From: an uncultured Flavobacterium sp.
GTDB taxonomy: Bacteria; Bacteroidota; Bacteroidia; Flavobacteriales; Flavobacteriaceae
Direction of reading: 5' to 3'
NCBI RefSeq assembly: GCF_963422545.1
Contig: NZ_OY730249.1
Span: forward strand, 238,136 to 302,135
DNA length: 64,000 bases
A program made the translations under genes and the position numbers. The notes beneath the pieces are model-generated. The model ran no database searches. It saw only the letters and a list, made by a program, of their open reading frames with translations, and was not told the origin of the DNA. This document shows, one piece after another, positions 52,381 to 63,076 of the stretch. Every line of letters begins with the position of its first letter. Positions within the stretch are counted from its first letter, which is position 1.

Positions 52381-55300
52381 ATGAACAGAAAACTACTTTT
52401 TATTTTTTTAATACTATTTTGTTTTGGATTTGCAAATGGAGCAACGATAACAAGTACAGGAACAGGAAATTGGTCTTCTACATCATCATGGGTGGGCGGG
52501 GTTGTGCCTACAATAAATGATGATGTTATTATAGCTTCTGGATCTACCATAACAATGAATAGTAATGTTTCGGCAAAATCTATAACTATAAATGGTACAT
52601 TAATAATTAGCGGAGATCAAATAGTAACGACTTCTTCAGGTACTCTTAATGTAATTATTAATGGCACATTGGGTTTTGGGACTATTAGCAATAAGGATTC
52701 TGTTACTTTTCCTGCAGGAACCAATATAGCTATTAATAGTCCGGGTAAAATCGATGATACAGGGACGTGTAATAATAATGTCGCAATTTATATAGATACA
52801 GTCAAGTTTGCTGTTTGTGCAGGTGGTGGTAATTCTCAATATACTTTTACAGAACTCAACAATGCAGGAGGAACATTGCAAGCTAATCCAACAAGTAGCG
52901 CACCCGCCTGCGAAGGGGATGCACTCACTTTTACAGCAGATAAAATGGGGGCAGTTGGCGATGCAAATGCGATGAATTGGTGGTGGGATATAAAACCTTC
53001 CGGTTCAGCATCATTTACGAAATATCCTGATAAACAATCTGTAGTATCTTTTGCAAGTGCTATACTTGGGACTTATGATGCAAAACTTACTTATACAACT
53101 ACTTACGGCGGGAGCCCTTATACTAATTCTAAAACTATTTCAGTTACCGTTAATTCGAAACCTACGGTGGCTCCAACAATATCAGCAGGCGGACCAACCA
53201 CATTTTGTTCTGGAGGCAGTGTTACCTTAACTTCCAGTGCGGGAACAAGTTATTTATGGTCAACAGGAGCAACTACGCAAAGTATAGTTGCAACTACATC
53301 AGGAAGTTATACTGTTCAGGTTGGAAACGCATCAGGTTGTCTAAGTCCAGCATCTGCGACAACGACAGTTACAGTTAATGCTAAACCAGCTACTCCAACA
53401 ATATCAGCAAGTGGATCAACCACATTTTGTACTGGAGGCAGTGTTACCTTAACTTCTAGTGCAGGAACAAGTTATTTATGGTCAACAGGAGCAACTACAC
53501 AAAGCATAGTTGTATCGGCCTCAGGAAGTTATACAGTTCAGATAACAAACGCCTCTGGTTGTCAAAGTCTTGCCTCTACAGCAACTACAGTTACAGTTAA
53601 TCCGAATCCTGCAGCTCCAACAATATCAGCAGGCGGATCAACCACATTTTGTATTGGAGGCAGTGTTACCTTAACTTCTAGTGCGGGAACAAGTTATTTA
53701 TGGTCAACAGGAGCAACTACACAAAGCATAGTTGTATCGGCCTCAGGAAGTTATACCGTTCAGGTAACAAACGCATCTGGTTGTCAAAGTCTTGCCTCTG
53801 CGGCAACGACAGTTACAGTTAATCCGAAACCTGCTACTCCAACAATATCAGCAAGCGGATCAACCACATTTTGTTCTGGAGGCAGTGTTACCTTAACTTC
53901 TAGTGCCGGATCAAGTTATTTATGGTCAACAGGAGCAACTACACAAAGTATAGTTGTATCAGCCTCTGGAAGTTATACAGTTCAGATAACAAACGCATCA
54001 GGTTGTCAAAGTCTTGCCTCTGCGGCAACGACAGTTACAGTTAATCCGAAACCTGCTACTCCAACAATATCAGCAAGCGGATCAACCACATTTTGTTCAG
54101 GAGGCAGTGTTACCTTAACCTCCAGTGCGGGAACAAGTTATTTATGGTCAACAGGAGCCACTACGCAAAGCATAGTTGTATCGGCATCAGGAAGTTATAC
54201 AGTTCAGATAACAAACGCATCAGGTTGTCAAAGTCTTGCCTCTGCAGCAACTACAGTTACAGTTAATCCGAAACCTGCTACTCCAACAATATCAGCAAGC
54301 GGATCAACCACATTTTGTATTGGAGGCAGTGTTACCTTAACTTCTAGTGTGGGAACAAGTTATTTATGGTCAACAGGAGCAACTACGCAAAGCATAGTTG
54401 TATCGGCCTCTGGAAGTTATACCGTTCAGATAACAAACGCATCAGGTTGTCAAAGTCTTGCCTCTGCAGCAACTACAGTTACAGTTAATCCGAAACCTGC
54501 TACTCCAACAATATCAGCAAGCGGATCAACCACATTTTGTATTGGAGGCAGTGTTACCTTAACTTCTAGTGTGGGAACAAGTTATTTATGGTCAACAGGA
54601 GCCACTACGCAAAGCATAGTTGTATCGGCCTCTGGAAGTTATACCGTTCAGATAACAAACGCATCAGGTTGTCAAAGTCTTGCCTCTGCAGCAACAACAG
54701 TTACAGTTAATCCGAAACCTGCGACTCCAACAATATCAGCAAGCGGATCAACCACATTTTGTTCTGGAGGCAGTGTTACCTTAACTTCTAGTGCCGGATC
54801 AAGTTATTTATGGTCAACAGGAGCAACTACACAAAGTATAGTTGTATCGGCCTCAGGAAGTTATACCGTTCAGATAACAAACGCCTCTGGTTGTCAAAGT
54901 CTTGCCTCTGCAGCAACTACAGTTACAGTTAATCCGAAACCAGCTACTCCAATAATATCAGCAAGCGGATCAACCACATTTTGCGAAGGTGGTAATGTTA
55001 CCCTAACATCTAGTGCGGGAACAAGTTATTTATGGTCAACAGGAGCAACTACGCAAAGCATAGTTGTATCGGCCTCAGGAAGTTATACAGTTCAGATAAC
55101 AAACGCATCGGGTTGTCTAAGTCTTGCTTCTGCAGCAACGACAGTTACAGTTAATCCAAAACCTGCAACTCCAACAATATCAGCAAGCGGACCAACAACA
55201 TTTTGCGAAGGAGATAGTGTTACTTTAACTTCTAGTGCCGGATCAAGTTATTTATGGTCAACAGGTGCAACTACACAAAGTATAATGGTAACTACATCCG

Positions 55301-57294
55301 GAACTTATTCTGTTCAGGTAACAAACGCATCAGGTTGTCAAAGTCTTGCCTCTGCAGGAACGACAGTTACAGTGAAACCTTTCTTGACCTTACCAACGGT
55401 GTTTAATATTATACAACCTACATGTGTTACATCAACAGGAAGTATTTCCCTTAGCGGTTTACCTATTACGACGTCAACAACGCCAACTTGGACGATCCAA
55501 CAGAATGGCCCAGTGTCAACATCTTATGTAGGAAGTACAGATCCATATACAATTACTAATTTAGCTCCCGGGATTTATAGCTTTACAGTTCAATATGGAG
55601 ATAATTGTCCGGTAACTGTAAATAATGTAGAAATAAAAGCTTCTGAAACAAATATTTGGAGAGGCCCAAGCCTAGGATGGTCAAAAGGAATCGCACCAAC
55701 AAGTACATCAACTGAAAGTATTGAATTTGCTGAGGATTATCAATCAGTGGGAGATTTAAAAGGTTGTTCATGTAAGGTTGATGCAGGAAAAAAAGTAACA
55801 ATAAATTCAGGGAATACTTTAATCCTTGATAATGGACTTATTGTTGATGCCGGAGCGGGAACTAGTTTAACATTTGAGGATAGTGCCAGTTTATATCAAT
55901 TAAACAGTGTAATTAACACAGGAAACATTATTTACAAACGAAATACGACACCAGTTCGTCGCTATGACTTTACTTACTGGTCAACACCAATAACAAATAG
56001 TATTACACCTTACACACTTCATGACTTATCACCAAATACATTATTTGATAAATATGCGAGTTATAATCCACAAACAGGATCATGGGTATATAGTATAAAT
56101 GGAACACAAGTAATGGTACCAGCAGTTGGTTACTGGGTGAGAGCTCCTCAACCTTATTCAACTACTATTGCTGCAATTTATACAGCAACGTTTACAGGTG
56201 TACCTAATAACGGAGATTATTCAGTTCAGGTTTATGATACAAAATGGAGTTTAATAGGAAATCCTTATCCATCAGCAATAGATGGGGAGAAATTTATTCT
56301 TATCAATCAGGCTGCATCAGTAAATGTGGGAGCATTATACTTCTGGACACATAATTCTCCACCGGCAGCCACCGGTACCGGTACTTATGCATATACTAGT
56401 AATGACTTTGCTGTTTTTAGTTTAACAGGAGGAACTTCAACTGGAGCAAAATTACCTGACGGAACTTACGGGCCACCGCCAACTGGTATGATAGCTTCTT
56501 GCCAGGGATTCTTTATGCAGGGTTCAGGAACACAACTTGTTAAGTTTACAAATGACATGCGTATTGGTGGAAGTAATAATCAGTTTTACAAAACAGCACA
56601 AGTAAAAGCTATAGAGAAAAACCGTATTTGGCTGGATTTAAGTAATACTCAGGGAGCTTTCAAACAAATTTTGGTGGGTTATATAGAAGGTGCGACAAAC
56701 GGCTGGGATATTAATTATGATGCTCAGACAATGAATGCTAATAGTTTTATAGATTTTTACAGTATTAATGATGCTACAAAGCTTACTGTTCAGGGTCGCG
56801 CTTTACCATTTCAGGATATAGATCGAGTTCCGTTAGGATATAAAACTACAGTTGCAGGTAATTTTACCATTGCAATCAATCATGTTGACGGGTTATTTAA
56901 TAATAATCAGGCAATTTATTTAGAAGATAAAGTAACAGGGATTGTACAGGATTTAAGAGTAGGTAATTATACTTTTACAACTGCGATAGGAACTTTTACA
57001 GATCGTTTTACCATTAGCTATACTAAGAAAACTCTTGGAACTGGAGACTTTGTTGAAAATATTGATAATAATGTTTTTGTTTCTGTAAAAGATAAAAACA
57101 TTAAAGTAACATCAACTATAGAAGCTCTTGAAGAAGTTGTGATTTATGATATTTCCGGAAAAATGCTTTATGATAAAAAGAATATAGGGAATACTGAATT
57201 GCAGATATTAGATTTACAATTTAGCAATCAGATTTTGTTGGTAAAAGTAATCTTAGATAACGGATATTCGATCTCTAGAAAAATTGTATTCTAA
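52381..57294 (+). CDS. Giant T9SS surface protein with ten 74-residue repeats
   Basis: 1637 residues. A Sec signal (MNRKLLFIFLILFCFGFANG) is followed by a beta-helix-like head (STGTGNWSSTSSWVGGVVPT and GTLGFGTISNKDS, about 22-160) and a PKD/Ig-like unit. Ten 74-residue units (about 265-1004) with FCSGGSVTLTSSAG, YLWSTGATTQSI and YTVQITNASGCQSLAS resemble Ig-like adhesin domains; each has two Cys that could pair. A SprB-like segment and the shared C-terminal module follow (VRRYDFTYWSTPI, SLIGNPYPSAIDGE), then a type C tail (VVIYDISGKMLYD). It is nearest to the first giant gene in its C-terminal module, even at DNA level. Confidence 0.88.
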   Translation: MNRKLLFIFLILFCFGFANGATITSTGTGNWSSTSSWVGGVVPTINDDVIIASGSTITMNSNVSAKSITINGTLIISGDQIVTTSSGTLNVIINGTLGFGTISNKDSVTFPAGTNIAINSPGKIDDTGTCNNNVAIYIDTVKFAVCAGGGNSQYTFTELNNAGGTLQANPTSSAPACEGDALTFTADKMGAVGDANAMNWWWDIKPSGSASFTKYPDKQSVVSFASAILGTYDAKLTYTTTYGGSPYTNSKTISVTVNSKPTVAPTISAGGPTTFCSGGSVTLTSSAGTSYLWSTGATTQSIVATTSGSYTVQVGNASGCLSPASATTTVTVNAKPATPTISASGSTTFCTGGSVTLTSSAGTSYLWSTGATTQSIVVSASGSYTVQITNASGCQSLASTATTVTVNPNPAAPTISAGGSTTFCIGGSVTLTSSAGTSYLWSTGATTQSIVVSASGSYTVQVTNASGCQSLASAATTVTVNPKPATPTISASGSTTFCSGGSVTLTSSAGSSYLWSTGATTQSIVVSASGSYTVQITNASGCQSLASAATTVTVNPKPATPTISASGSTTFCSGGSVTLTSSAGTSYLWSTGATTQSIVVSASGSYTVQITNASGCQSLASAATTVTVNPKPATPTISASGSTTFCIGGSVTLTSSVGTSYLWSTGATTQSIVVSASGSYTVQITNASGCQSLASAATTVTVNPKPATPTISASGSTTFCIGGSVTLTSSVGTSYLWSTGATTQSIVVSASGSYTVQITNASGCQSLASAATTVTVNPKPATPTISASGSTTFCSGGSVTLTSSAGSSYLWSTGATTQSIVVSASGSYTVQITNASGCQSLASAATTVTVNPKPATPIISASGSTTFCEGGNVTLTSSAGTSYLWSTGATTQSIVVSASGSYTVQITNASGCLSLASAATTVTVNPKPATPTISASGPTTFCEGDSVTLTSSAGSSYLWSTGATTQSIMVTTSGTYSVQVTNASGCQSLASAGTTVTVKPFLTLPTVFNIIQPTCVTSTGSISLSGLPITTSTTPTWTIQQNGPVSTSYVGSTDPYTITNLAPGIYSFTVQYGDNCPVTVNNVEIKASETNIWRGPSLGWSKGIAPTSTSTESIEFAEDYQSVGDLKGCSCKVDAGKKVTINSGNTLILDNGLIVDAGAGTSLTFEDSASLYQLNSVINTGNIIYKRNTTPVRRYDFTYWSTPITNSITPYTLHDLSPNTLFDKYASYNPQTGSWVYSINGTQVMVPAVGYWVRAPQPYSTTIAAIYTATFTGVPNNGDYSVQVYDTKWSLIGNPYPSAIDGEKFILINQAASVNVGALYFWTHNSPPAATGTGTYAYTSNDFAVFSLTGGTSTGAKLPDGTYGPPPTGMIASCQGFFMQGSGTQLVKFTNDMRIGGSNNQFYKTAQVKAIEKNRIWLDLSNTQGAFKQILVGYIEGATNGWDINYDAQTMNANSFIDFYSINDATKLTVQGRALPFQDIDRVPLGYKTTVAGNFTIAINHVDGLFNNNQAIYLEDKVTGIVQDLRVGNYTFTTAIGTFTDRFTISYTKKTLGTGDFVENIDNNVFVSVKDKNIKVTSTIEALEEVVIYDISGKMLYDKKNIGNTELQILDLQFSNQILLVKVILDNGYSISRKIVF
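53173..55392 (+). repeat. 10 x 222-bp in-frame tandem repeat
   Basis: Units of 222 bp start at 53173, 53395 and so on to 55171. The central units are almost identical; units 6 and 7 differ by about three bases by eye. The first, ninth and tenth units are the most divergent, the pattern expected if the centre expands by unequal recombination. Confidence 0.93.
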
Positions 57295-57315
57295 TCATAC
57301 TGTTTTTTAAATTTT

Positions 57316-57353
57316 AAAAATCCATTCCGTGTTTTACGGAATGGATTTTTTTT
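57316..57353 (+). terminator. Terminator after the third giant gene
   Basis: AAAAATCCATTCCGT, GTTTT, ACGGAATGGATTTTTTTT: stem of about 12 bp with a T-run, closely matching the terminator of the first giant gene. Confidence 0.88.
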
Positions 57354-57775
57354 GTGAAAGCCTATGTTTGCTTGGTTTTTAAGATTAATATTCTGATTTA
57401 AAGTTGATTGGGTTAGCCATAAAGTGTTAAAATATTATTCTTTCAGTAAAAACAGTTGTTGGATGTAAATAAAATCGTACCTTGTTATAGGTTTTAATCG
57501 ATGAACATACATAAAAGCCAGTTGTAATACACTTTTACTAACTCCCATTAAAAACTAGAATCATTTTTTTAGTTTTTTATTCGCCTAAATACTGATTGTT
57601 AATTTTAAATACCAATTAAATAAACAAAAAAGTACTTAAACGTTTATTTCTTCATTTTTTTCAGGTTTCAGAGCGTTTTTTCACGTTCCTGTTTCGCTTA
57701 CATGGTATTTGAAATTTTTTTAAAAGGATTCTTATTTGATTATAGATTTTTTTTTAATTGTTTAAAGGCCTTATT
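57354..57775. other. Gap before the fourth giant gene
   Basis: About 420 bp without a gene. AT-rich, with no clear promoter match, repeat or RNA structure that I can support. Confidence 0.5.
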
Positions 57776-60700
57776 ATGAAAAAAAAATTACTTGAAATTT
57801 TGGTTTCTCTTCCATTTTTAAGCGAACATTCGCCGCTTACTGAACAAAATAGAAAGTTGTTCATGCTTGCAAAGCTTAAGCTAACTTTAGTTTTGTTTTT
57901 TATATACACTTCATTATGGGCTCAGCCACCACACACATTTACAGCTGATGGATCAGTTGTTATTCCGGCAGGAATTGTTAGTATGGACATTCAGGCATGG
58001 GGTGCCGGTGGTGCTGGCGGAGGTGCTAGTAATTCTGGTTTACTTAACGGAAGAAGCGGAGGCGGAGGCGGAGGCGGAGCATATGCACATGGTCTTATAA
58101 CGGTTAATCCATTATCAGGAGTGCCATTAAGCATTAAAGTAGCTACAGCGACCACGGGAACAACTTCTACAGTAGTATCAGGAGGCAGTTCAACAATACA
58201 AGGTTTTGAAGGCGTTATTTTAGCAGTGGGCGGAGTAGGAGGTACAGCACATACATCAGCAGCTGCGGCACCCGGCGGAGCAGGTGGATTAGGCAGTGAT
58301 TCGATAGGTTCTATTTCAACAGCCTCAGGTGCAAATGGAGGAAATGGAAGTGCTGCCTTGCTAAGTGCGGGGCTTTCATCTGGTGCCGGTGGTACTGCCG
58401 GTGGTGCTGGTGGAGGTACAGGAGGAGCAAGTCTTTCGACCGCGTTATTAGGCAATGGACCGGGAAATAACGGGAATCCACCTGGCGGCGGCGGTAGTGG
58501 TGCATTGCATACGGGATTAAATTCTGCACAAGCAGGTGGTTCAGGTGCCCACGGACAAGTGATTGTTACTTATACTTGTCCAACTTATAATATTACAGGG
58601 ATATCGGCAGATAACGTTTGTATTACATCACCAACATCATTAGTTACAGTAACAGCTAGTGCAGCATTATTGCCTGCTGGTATTTATACCGTAACATATA
58701 GTCGTGGTACACCGGCTGCTACAGGATTAACGGCCTCAATGACAGTAAACAGTGCTGGTACAGGAAGTTTTACAGCCGTAGGCTTAACAACTGCAGGTAC
58801 AAGCTCAATTACCGTTACCGGATTAACCTCTGGAGTTTGTACCTCTGCAATTACGGGAATTACTACGAATGTAACAATTTCTCCAGTGACAGTACAAGGA
58901 TCAGTTAGTGGAGGTACTACAATTTGCAACGGAGCAACAAGTGCACTTTTGTCATTGACAGGAAATACAGGTTCAGTTGTACGATGGGAATTTTCAATAA
59001 CCCCGTTTTCAACCTGGACCCCAATTGTAAACACAGCAACAACATATACTTCAGGAGCACTTACAGAAACTACAGAATTTAGAGCAGTGGTACAAAGCGG
59101 TATTTGTAGTGTATTAAACTCTACAGCAACAACCGTTACAGTCAATCCATTACCACAAGGAAGTTTAAGTGCCAACGGCCCTTTTTGTGCCACAGGCGCC
59201 GGACAATTAACATTTACAGCGACAGCGGGCACAGGTCCTTATACCGTTGTTTACAATGACGGAACAGCAAATCGTACAGCAAATAGTGTTGTAAGCGGAA
59301 CGCCTTTTGCAACATTCACAACACCAGTTACAAGTACAACTACTTATACATTAGTTTCTGTTACAGACACAAATACTACTTGTGCAAGAAGCAGTAGTTT
59401 TACAGGAAACTCAGCGACTATAACTATCAATCCATTGCCCCAAGGAAGTTTATCGGCAAATGGACCTTTTTGTGTAACAGGCGCCGGACAATTAACATTT
59501 ACAGCGACAGCCGGTACAGGTCCTTATACAATAGTTTACAATGACGGAACAGCAAATCGTACAGCAAACAGTGTTGTAAGCGGAACCCCTTTTGCTACAT
59601 TCACAACACCAGTTACAAGTACAACAACTTATACATTAGTTTCTGTTACAGACACAAACACAACTTGTGCAAGAAGCAGTAGTTTTACAGGAAACTCAGC
59701 GACTATAACTATCAATCCACTGCCGCAAGGAAGTTTATCGGCAAATGGTCCATTTTGTGCAACAGGCGCAGGACAATTAACCTTTACAGCTACAGCCGGT
59801 ACAGGTCCTTATACCGTTGTTTATAATGACGGAACAGCAAATCGTACAGCGAACAGTGTTGTAAGCGGAACCCCTTTTGCAACATTCACTACACCAGTTA
59901 CAAGTACAACAACCTATACATTAGTTTCTGTTACAGACACAAATACTACTTGTGCAAGAAGCAGTAGTTTTACAGGAAGCTCAGCAACGATAACTGTCAA
60001 TCCATTACCACAAGGAAGTTTATCGGCAAACGGACCTTTTTGTGCCACAGGCGCCGGACAATTAACATTTACAGCGACAGCCGGTACAGGTCCATATACC
60101 GTTGTTTACAATGACGGAACAGCAAACCGTACAGCAAACAGTGTTGTAAGCGGAACCCCTTTTGCAACATTCACAACACCAGTTACAAGTACAACAACCT
60201 ATACATTAGTTTCTGTTACTGGTGCCCTTAGTTGTGTAAGAAGTACGGGTTTTACAGGAGGTTCAGCAACTATAACCGTTAATCCATTACCACAAGGAAG
60301 TTTATCGGCAAATGGTCCATTTTGTGCAACAGGCGCCGGACAATTAACATTTACAGCTACAGCGGGTACGGGTCCGTATACCGTTGTTTACAATGACGGA
60401 ACAGCAAATCGTACAGCAAACAGTGTTGTAAGCGGAACCCCTTTTGCAACATTCATAACACCAGTTACAAGTACAACAACCTATACATTAGTTTCTGTTA
60501 CAGACACAAATACTACTTGTGCAAGAAGCAGTAGTTTTACAGGAAGCTCAGCAACGATAACTGTTAATCCACTACCACAAGGAAGCTTATCGGCAAATGG
60601 TCCATTTTGTGCCACAGGCGCCGGACAATTAACATTTACAGCTACAGCGGGTACGGGTCCGTATACCGTTGTTTACAATGACGGAACAGCAAATCGTACA

Positions 60701-63076
60701 GCAAACAGTGTTGTAAGCGGAACCCCTTTCGCAACTGCGGTTACACCAGTTACAAGTACAACAACTTATACATTAGTTTCTGTTACAGACACAAATACTA
60801 CTTGTGCAAGAAGCAGTAGTTTTACAGGAAGCTCAGCAGCGATAACCGTTAATCCGTTACCACAAGGAAGTTTATCAGCAAATGGACCTTTTTGTGCCAC
60901 AGGTGCCGGACAATTAACATTTACAGCTACAGCCGGTACAGGTCCTTATACTGTTGTTTACAATGACGGAACAGCAAATCGTACAGCAAACAGTGTTGTA
61001 AGCGGAACCCCTTTTGCAACATTCACAACACCAGTTACAAGTACAACAACCTATACATTAGTTTCTGTTACAGACACAAATACTACTTGTGCAAGAAGCA
61101 GTAGTTTTACAGGAAGCTCAGCAGCGATAACCGTTAATCCGTTACCACAAGGAAGTTTGTCGGCAAACGGTCCTTTTTGTGCAACAGGTGCAGGACAATT
61201 AACATTTACAGCCACAGCCGGTACAGGTCCATATACGGTTGTTTACAATGACGGAACAGCAAATCGTACAGCAAACAGTGTTGTAAGCGGAACGCCTTTT
61301 GCAACATTCATAACACCAGTTACAAGTACAACAACCTATACATTAGTTTCTGTTACAGACACAAATACTACTTGTGCAAGAAGCAGTAGTTTTACAGGAA
61401 GCTCAGCAACTATAACCGTTAATTCAAGACCAACTACACCAGTGCCGGGAACTCCAGTGCAACCAACTTGCGTTAACGCGACAGGCAGTATACCTTTTAG
61501 CGGTTTGCTCCCTGCATCTGATTGGATTATTAATCAAAGTGGTACATCTTCGCAAAGCTATACGGGTTCAGGAACTACTTATACAGTTACTAATTTGGCA
61601 CCGGGAACTTACTTTTTTACTATTCAGGATGTTACAAATTGCCCTTCATTACCTACGGCAGGCATTGAGATTACTTCCCCGATAATAAACATTTGGAATG
61701 GTTTAACCTGGTCAAAAGGAAGCCCGCCTATAAGCACTGATAGTGTTGAGTTTGCCGGAAATTATGTAGCAAATGGTGATTTAAGTGCATGTTCGTGTAT
61801 TGTTCATCCGGGAGTTAATGTTACTGTAAAATCTAATCAGACACTAACTATTCAGAGCTCAGTAAACAATGACGGCGGAACTTTAACCTTTGAAGACGGT
61901 GCTAGTTTACTTCAGGTAAATAATACAACTAATACAGGAAATATCATTTATAAACGTAACACTACTCCGGTACGTCGTTACGATTTTACCTATTGGACTT
62001 CACCTGTTACACGTACTCCGGATTTTACTTTGTATGATTTGTCACCTAATACTTTGGGAGATAAGTATAGCAAGTATAATCCTTTGAATAATAAATGGAT
62101 AACAATTTATAATGGAGCCGCACCAATGGTACCTTGCGTTGGATATAATATCAGGGCCCCACAAAGTTATGACACTGCTATTCCTTCGGTTTATAATGCG
62201 ACTTTTATAGGCGTTCCTAATAATGGGCCATATGCTGTTAGTTTAGTAGCAGCTGAAAAATGGAGCTTAATCGGAAATCCATATCCTTCTGCAATTTATG
62301 CAGATCAATTTATCGTTGACAATACAGCAAATATCTATGGGACTTTATATTTTTGGACACATAATTCTCCACCGGCAGCCACAGGTACTGGTAATTATAC
62401 ATATACCAGTAATGATTTTGCAATTTACAATTTATCAGGTAGTGTAATTGTAGGTGATATGACAGGTGATGGAGCAACAACCCCGGGAAATCAGAATCCT
62501 CCATTAGGTTACATTGCTGCAGGACAAGCCTTTTTTGTAAAATCAAAAACAGGACAAAATGCTGTTTTTACTAATTCGATGCGTATTCCGGGAAGTAATA
62601 GTCAGTTTTTCAAAAGCACAAATTCAAAACTCGAAAGGCATCGGGTTTGGCTTAATCTAACCAATACACAAGGAGCTTTCAAACAAGTATTAATAGGTTA
62701 TATTGAAGGCGCAACAAATGGTTGGGATACAAATTATGACGGCATTAGTTTGGATGCAAATAAATTTCTGGATTTTTACAGTGTCAATGGCGATCTAAAA
62801 TTGGTTGTTCAGGGACGTGCTTTGCCATTTCTTGACTCTGATTTTGTTCCGTTAGGTTACCGATCAGCAATTGCAGGTGATTTTACGATTGCTATAGATC
62901 ATACCGATGGTCTTTTGAGTACGGAAGCTATTTACCTCGAAGATAAAAAATTGGGTGTAACACACGATTTGCGAGCTAGTAATTACACCTTTACAACAGC
63001 AATAGGAACTTTTACAGATCGTTTTGTATTACGATACGGTAAAAAATTAGGAGTAGACGACTTTGAAAAAAAATGA
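57776..63076 (+). CDS. Giant T9SS protein with glycine-rich head and eight 95-residue repeats, frame broken before the sorting tail
   Basis: 1766 residues from the ATG at 57776. An in-frame ATG at 57863 would give a standard signal peptide (MLAKLKLTLVLFFIYTSLWA), so the 29 residues before it may be a real extension or untranslated; a TTG at 57758 is also open. A glycine-rich domain follows (AWGAGGAGGGASN, SGGGGGGGAYAHG), then Ig-like units and eight repeats of about 95 residues (GSLSANGPFCATGAGQLTFT, SVVSGTPFATF). The shared C-terminal module comes next (VRRYDFTYWTSPV, SLIGNPYPSAIYAD, RVWLNLTNTQGAFKQVLIGY). Translation stops at TGA 63074 straight after an A8 tract, just before the T9SS type C tail, which continues in the next frame. 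Confidence 0.85.
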   Translation: MKKKLLEILVSLPFLSEHSPLTEQNRKLFMLAKLKLTLVLFFIYTSLWAQPPHTFTADGSVVIPAGIVSMDIQAWGAGGAGGGASNSGLLNGRSGGGGGGGAYAHGLITVNPLSGVPLSIKVATATTGTTSTVVSGGSSTIQGFEGVILAVGGVGGTAHTSAAAAPGGAGGLGSDSIGSISTASGANGGNGSAALLSAGLSSGAGGTAGGAGGGTGGASLSTALLGNGPGNNGNPPGGGGSGALHTGLNSAQAGGSGAHGQVIVTYTCPTYNITGISADNVCITSPTSLVTVTASAALLPAGIYTVTYSRGTPAATGLTASMTVNSAGTGSFTAVGLTTAGTSSITVTGLTSGVCTSAITGITTNVTISPVTVQGSVSGGTTICNGATSALLSLTGNTGSVVRWEFSITPFSTWTPIVNTATTYTSGALTETTEFRAVVQSGICSVLNSTATTVTVNPLPQGSLSANGPFCATGAGQLTFTATAGTGPYTVVYNDGTANRTANSVVSGTPFATFTTPVTSTTTYTLVSVTDTNTTCARSSSFTGNSATITINPLPQGSLSANGPFCVTGAGQLTFTATAGTGPYTIVYNDGTANRTANSVVSGTPFATFTTPVTSTTTYTLVSVTDTNTTCARSSSFTGNSATITINPLPQGSLSANGPFCATGAGQLTFTATAGTGPYTVVYNDGTANRTANSVVSGTPFATFTTPVTSTTTYTLVSVTDTNTTCARSSSFTGSSATITVNPLPQGSLSANGPFCATGAGQLTFTATAGTGPYTVVYNDGTANRTANSVVSGTPFATFTTPVTSTTTYTLVSVTGALSCVRSTGFTGGSATITVNPLPQGSLSANGPFCATGAGQLTFTATAGTGPYTVVYNDGTANRTANSVVSGTPFATFITPVTSTTTYTLVSVTDTNTTCARSSSFTGSSATITVNPLPQGSLSANGPFCATGAGQLTFTATAGTGPYTVVYNDGTANRTANSVVSGTPFATAVTPVTSTTTYTLVSVTDTNTTCARSSSFTGSSAAITVNPLPQGSLSANGPFCATGAGQLTFTATAGTGPYTVVYNDGTANRTANSVVSGTPFATFTTPVTSTTTYTLVSVTDTNTTCARSSSFTGSSAAITVNPLPQGSLSANGPFCATGAGQLTFTATAGTGPYTVVYNDGTANRTANSVVSGTPFATFITPVTSTTTYTLVSVTDTNTTCARSSSFTGSSATITVNSRPTTPVPGTPVQPTCVNATGSIPFSGLLPASDWIINQSGTSSQSYTGSGTTYTVTNLAPGTYFFTIQDVTNCPSLPTAGIEITSPIINIWNGLTWSKGSPPISTDSVEFAGNYVANGDLSACSCIVHPGVNVTVKSNQTLTIQSSVNNDGGTLTFEDGASLLQVNNTTNTGNIIYKRNTTPVRRYDFTYWTSPVTRTPDFTLYDLSPNTLGDKYSKYNPLNNKWITIYNGAAPMVPCVGYNIRAPQSYDTAIPSVYNATFIGVPNNGPYAVSLVAAEKWSLIGNPYPSAIYADQFIVDNTANIYGTLYFWTHNSPPAATGTGNYTYTSNDFAIYNLSGSVIVGDMTGDGATTPGNQNPPLGYIAAGQAFFVKSKTGQNAVFTNSMRIPGSNSQFFKSTNSKLERHRVWLNLTNTQGAFKQVLIGYIEGATNGWDTNYDGISLDANKFLDFYSVNGDLKLVVQGRALPFLDSDFVPLGYRSAIAGDFTIAIDHTDGLLSTEAIYLEDKKLGVTHDLRASNYTFTTAIGTFTDRFVLRYGKKLGVDDFEKK
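59147..61423 (+). repeat. Eight in-frame tandem repeats of about 285 bp
   Basis: Units start at 59147, 59432, 59717, 60002, 60284, 60569, 60854 and 61139. All are 285 bp except the fourth, which is 282 bp and has a different end (VTGALSCVRSTGFTGG instead of VTDTNTTCARSSSFTG). Each encodes one beta-rich domain with two Cys. Confidence 0.93.

Noticed and set aside
57991..58455. Long proline-rich minus-strand frame
   Set aside because: It is the antisense shadow of the glycine-rich head (GGN/GGC codons read as Pro/Ala) with no start context.
42661..61423. Regular repeats that might suggest a CRISPR array or satellite DNA
   Set aside because: All three arrays are in-frame protein repeats of 249, 222 and 285 bp with no short-repeat/unique-spacer pattern.
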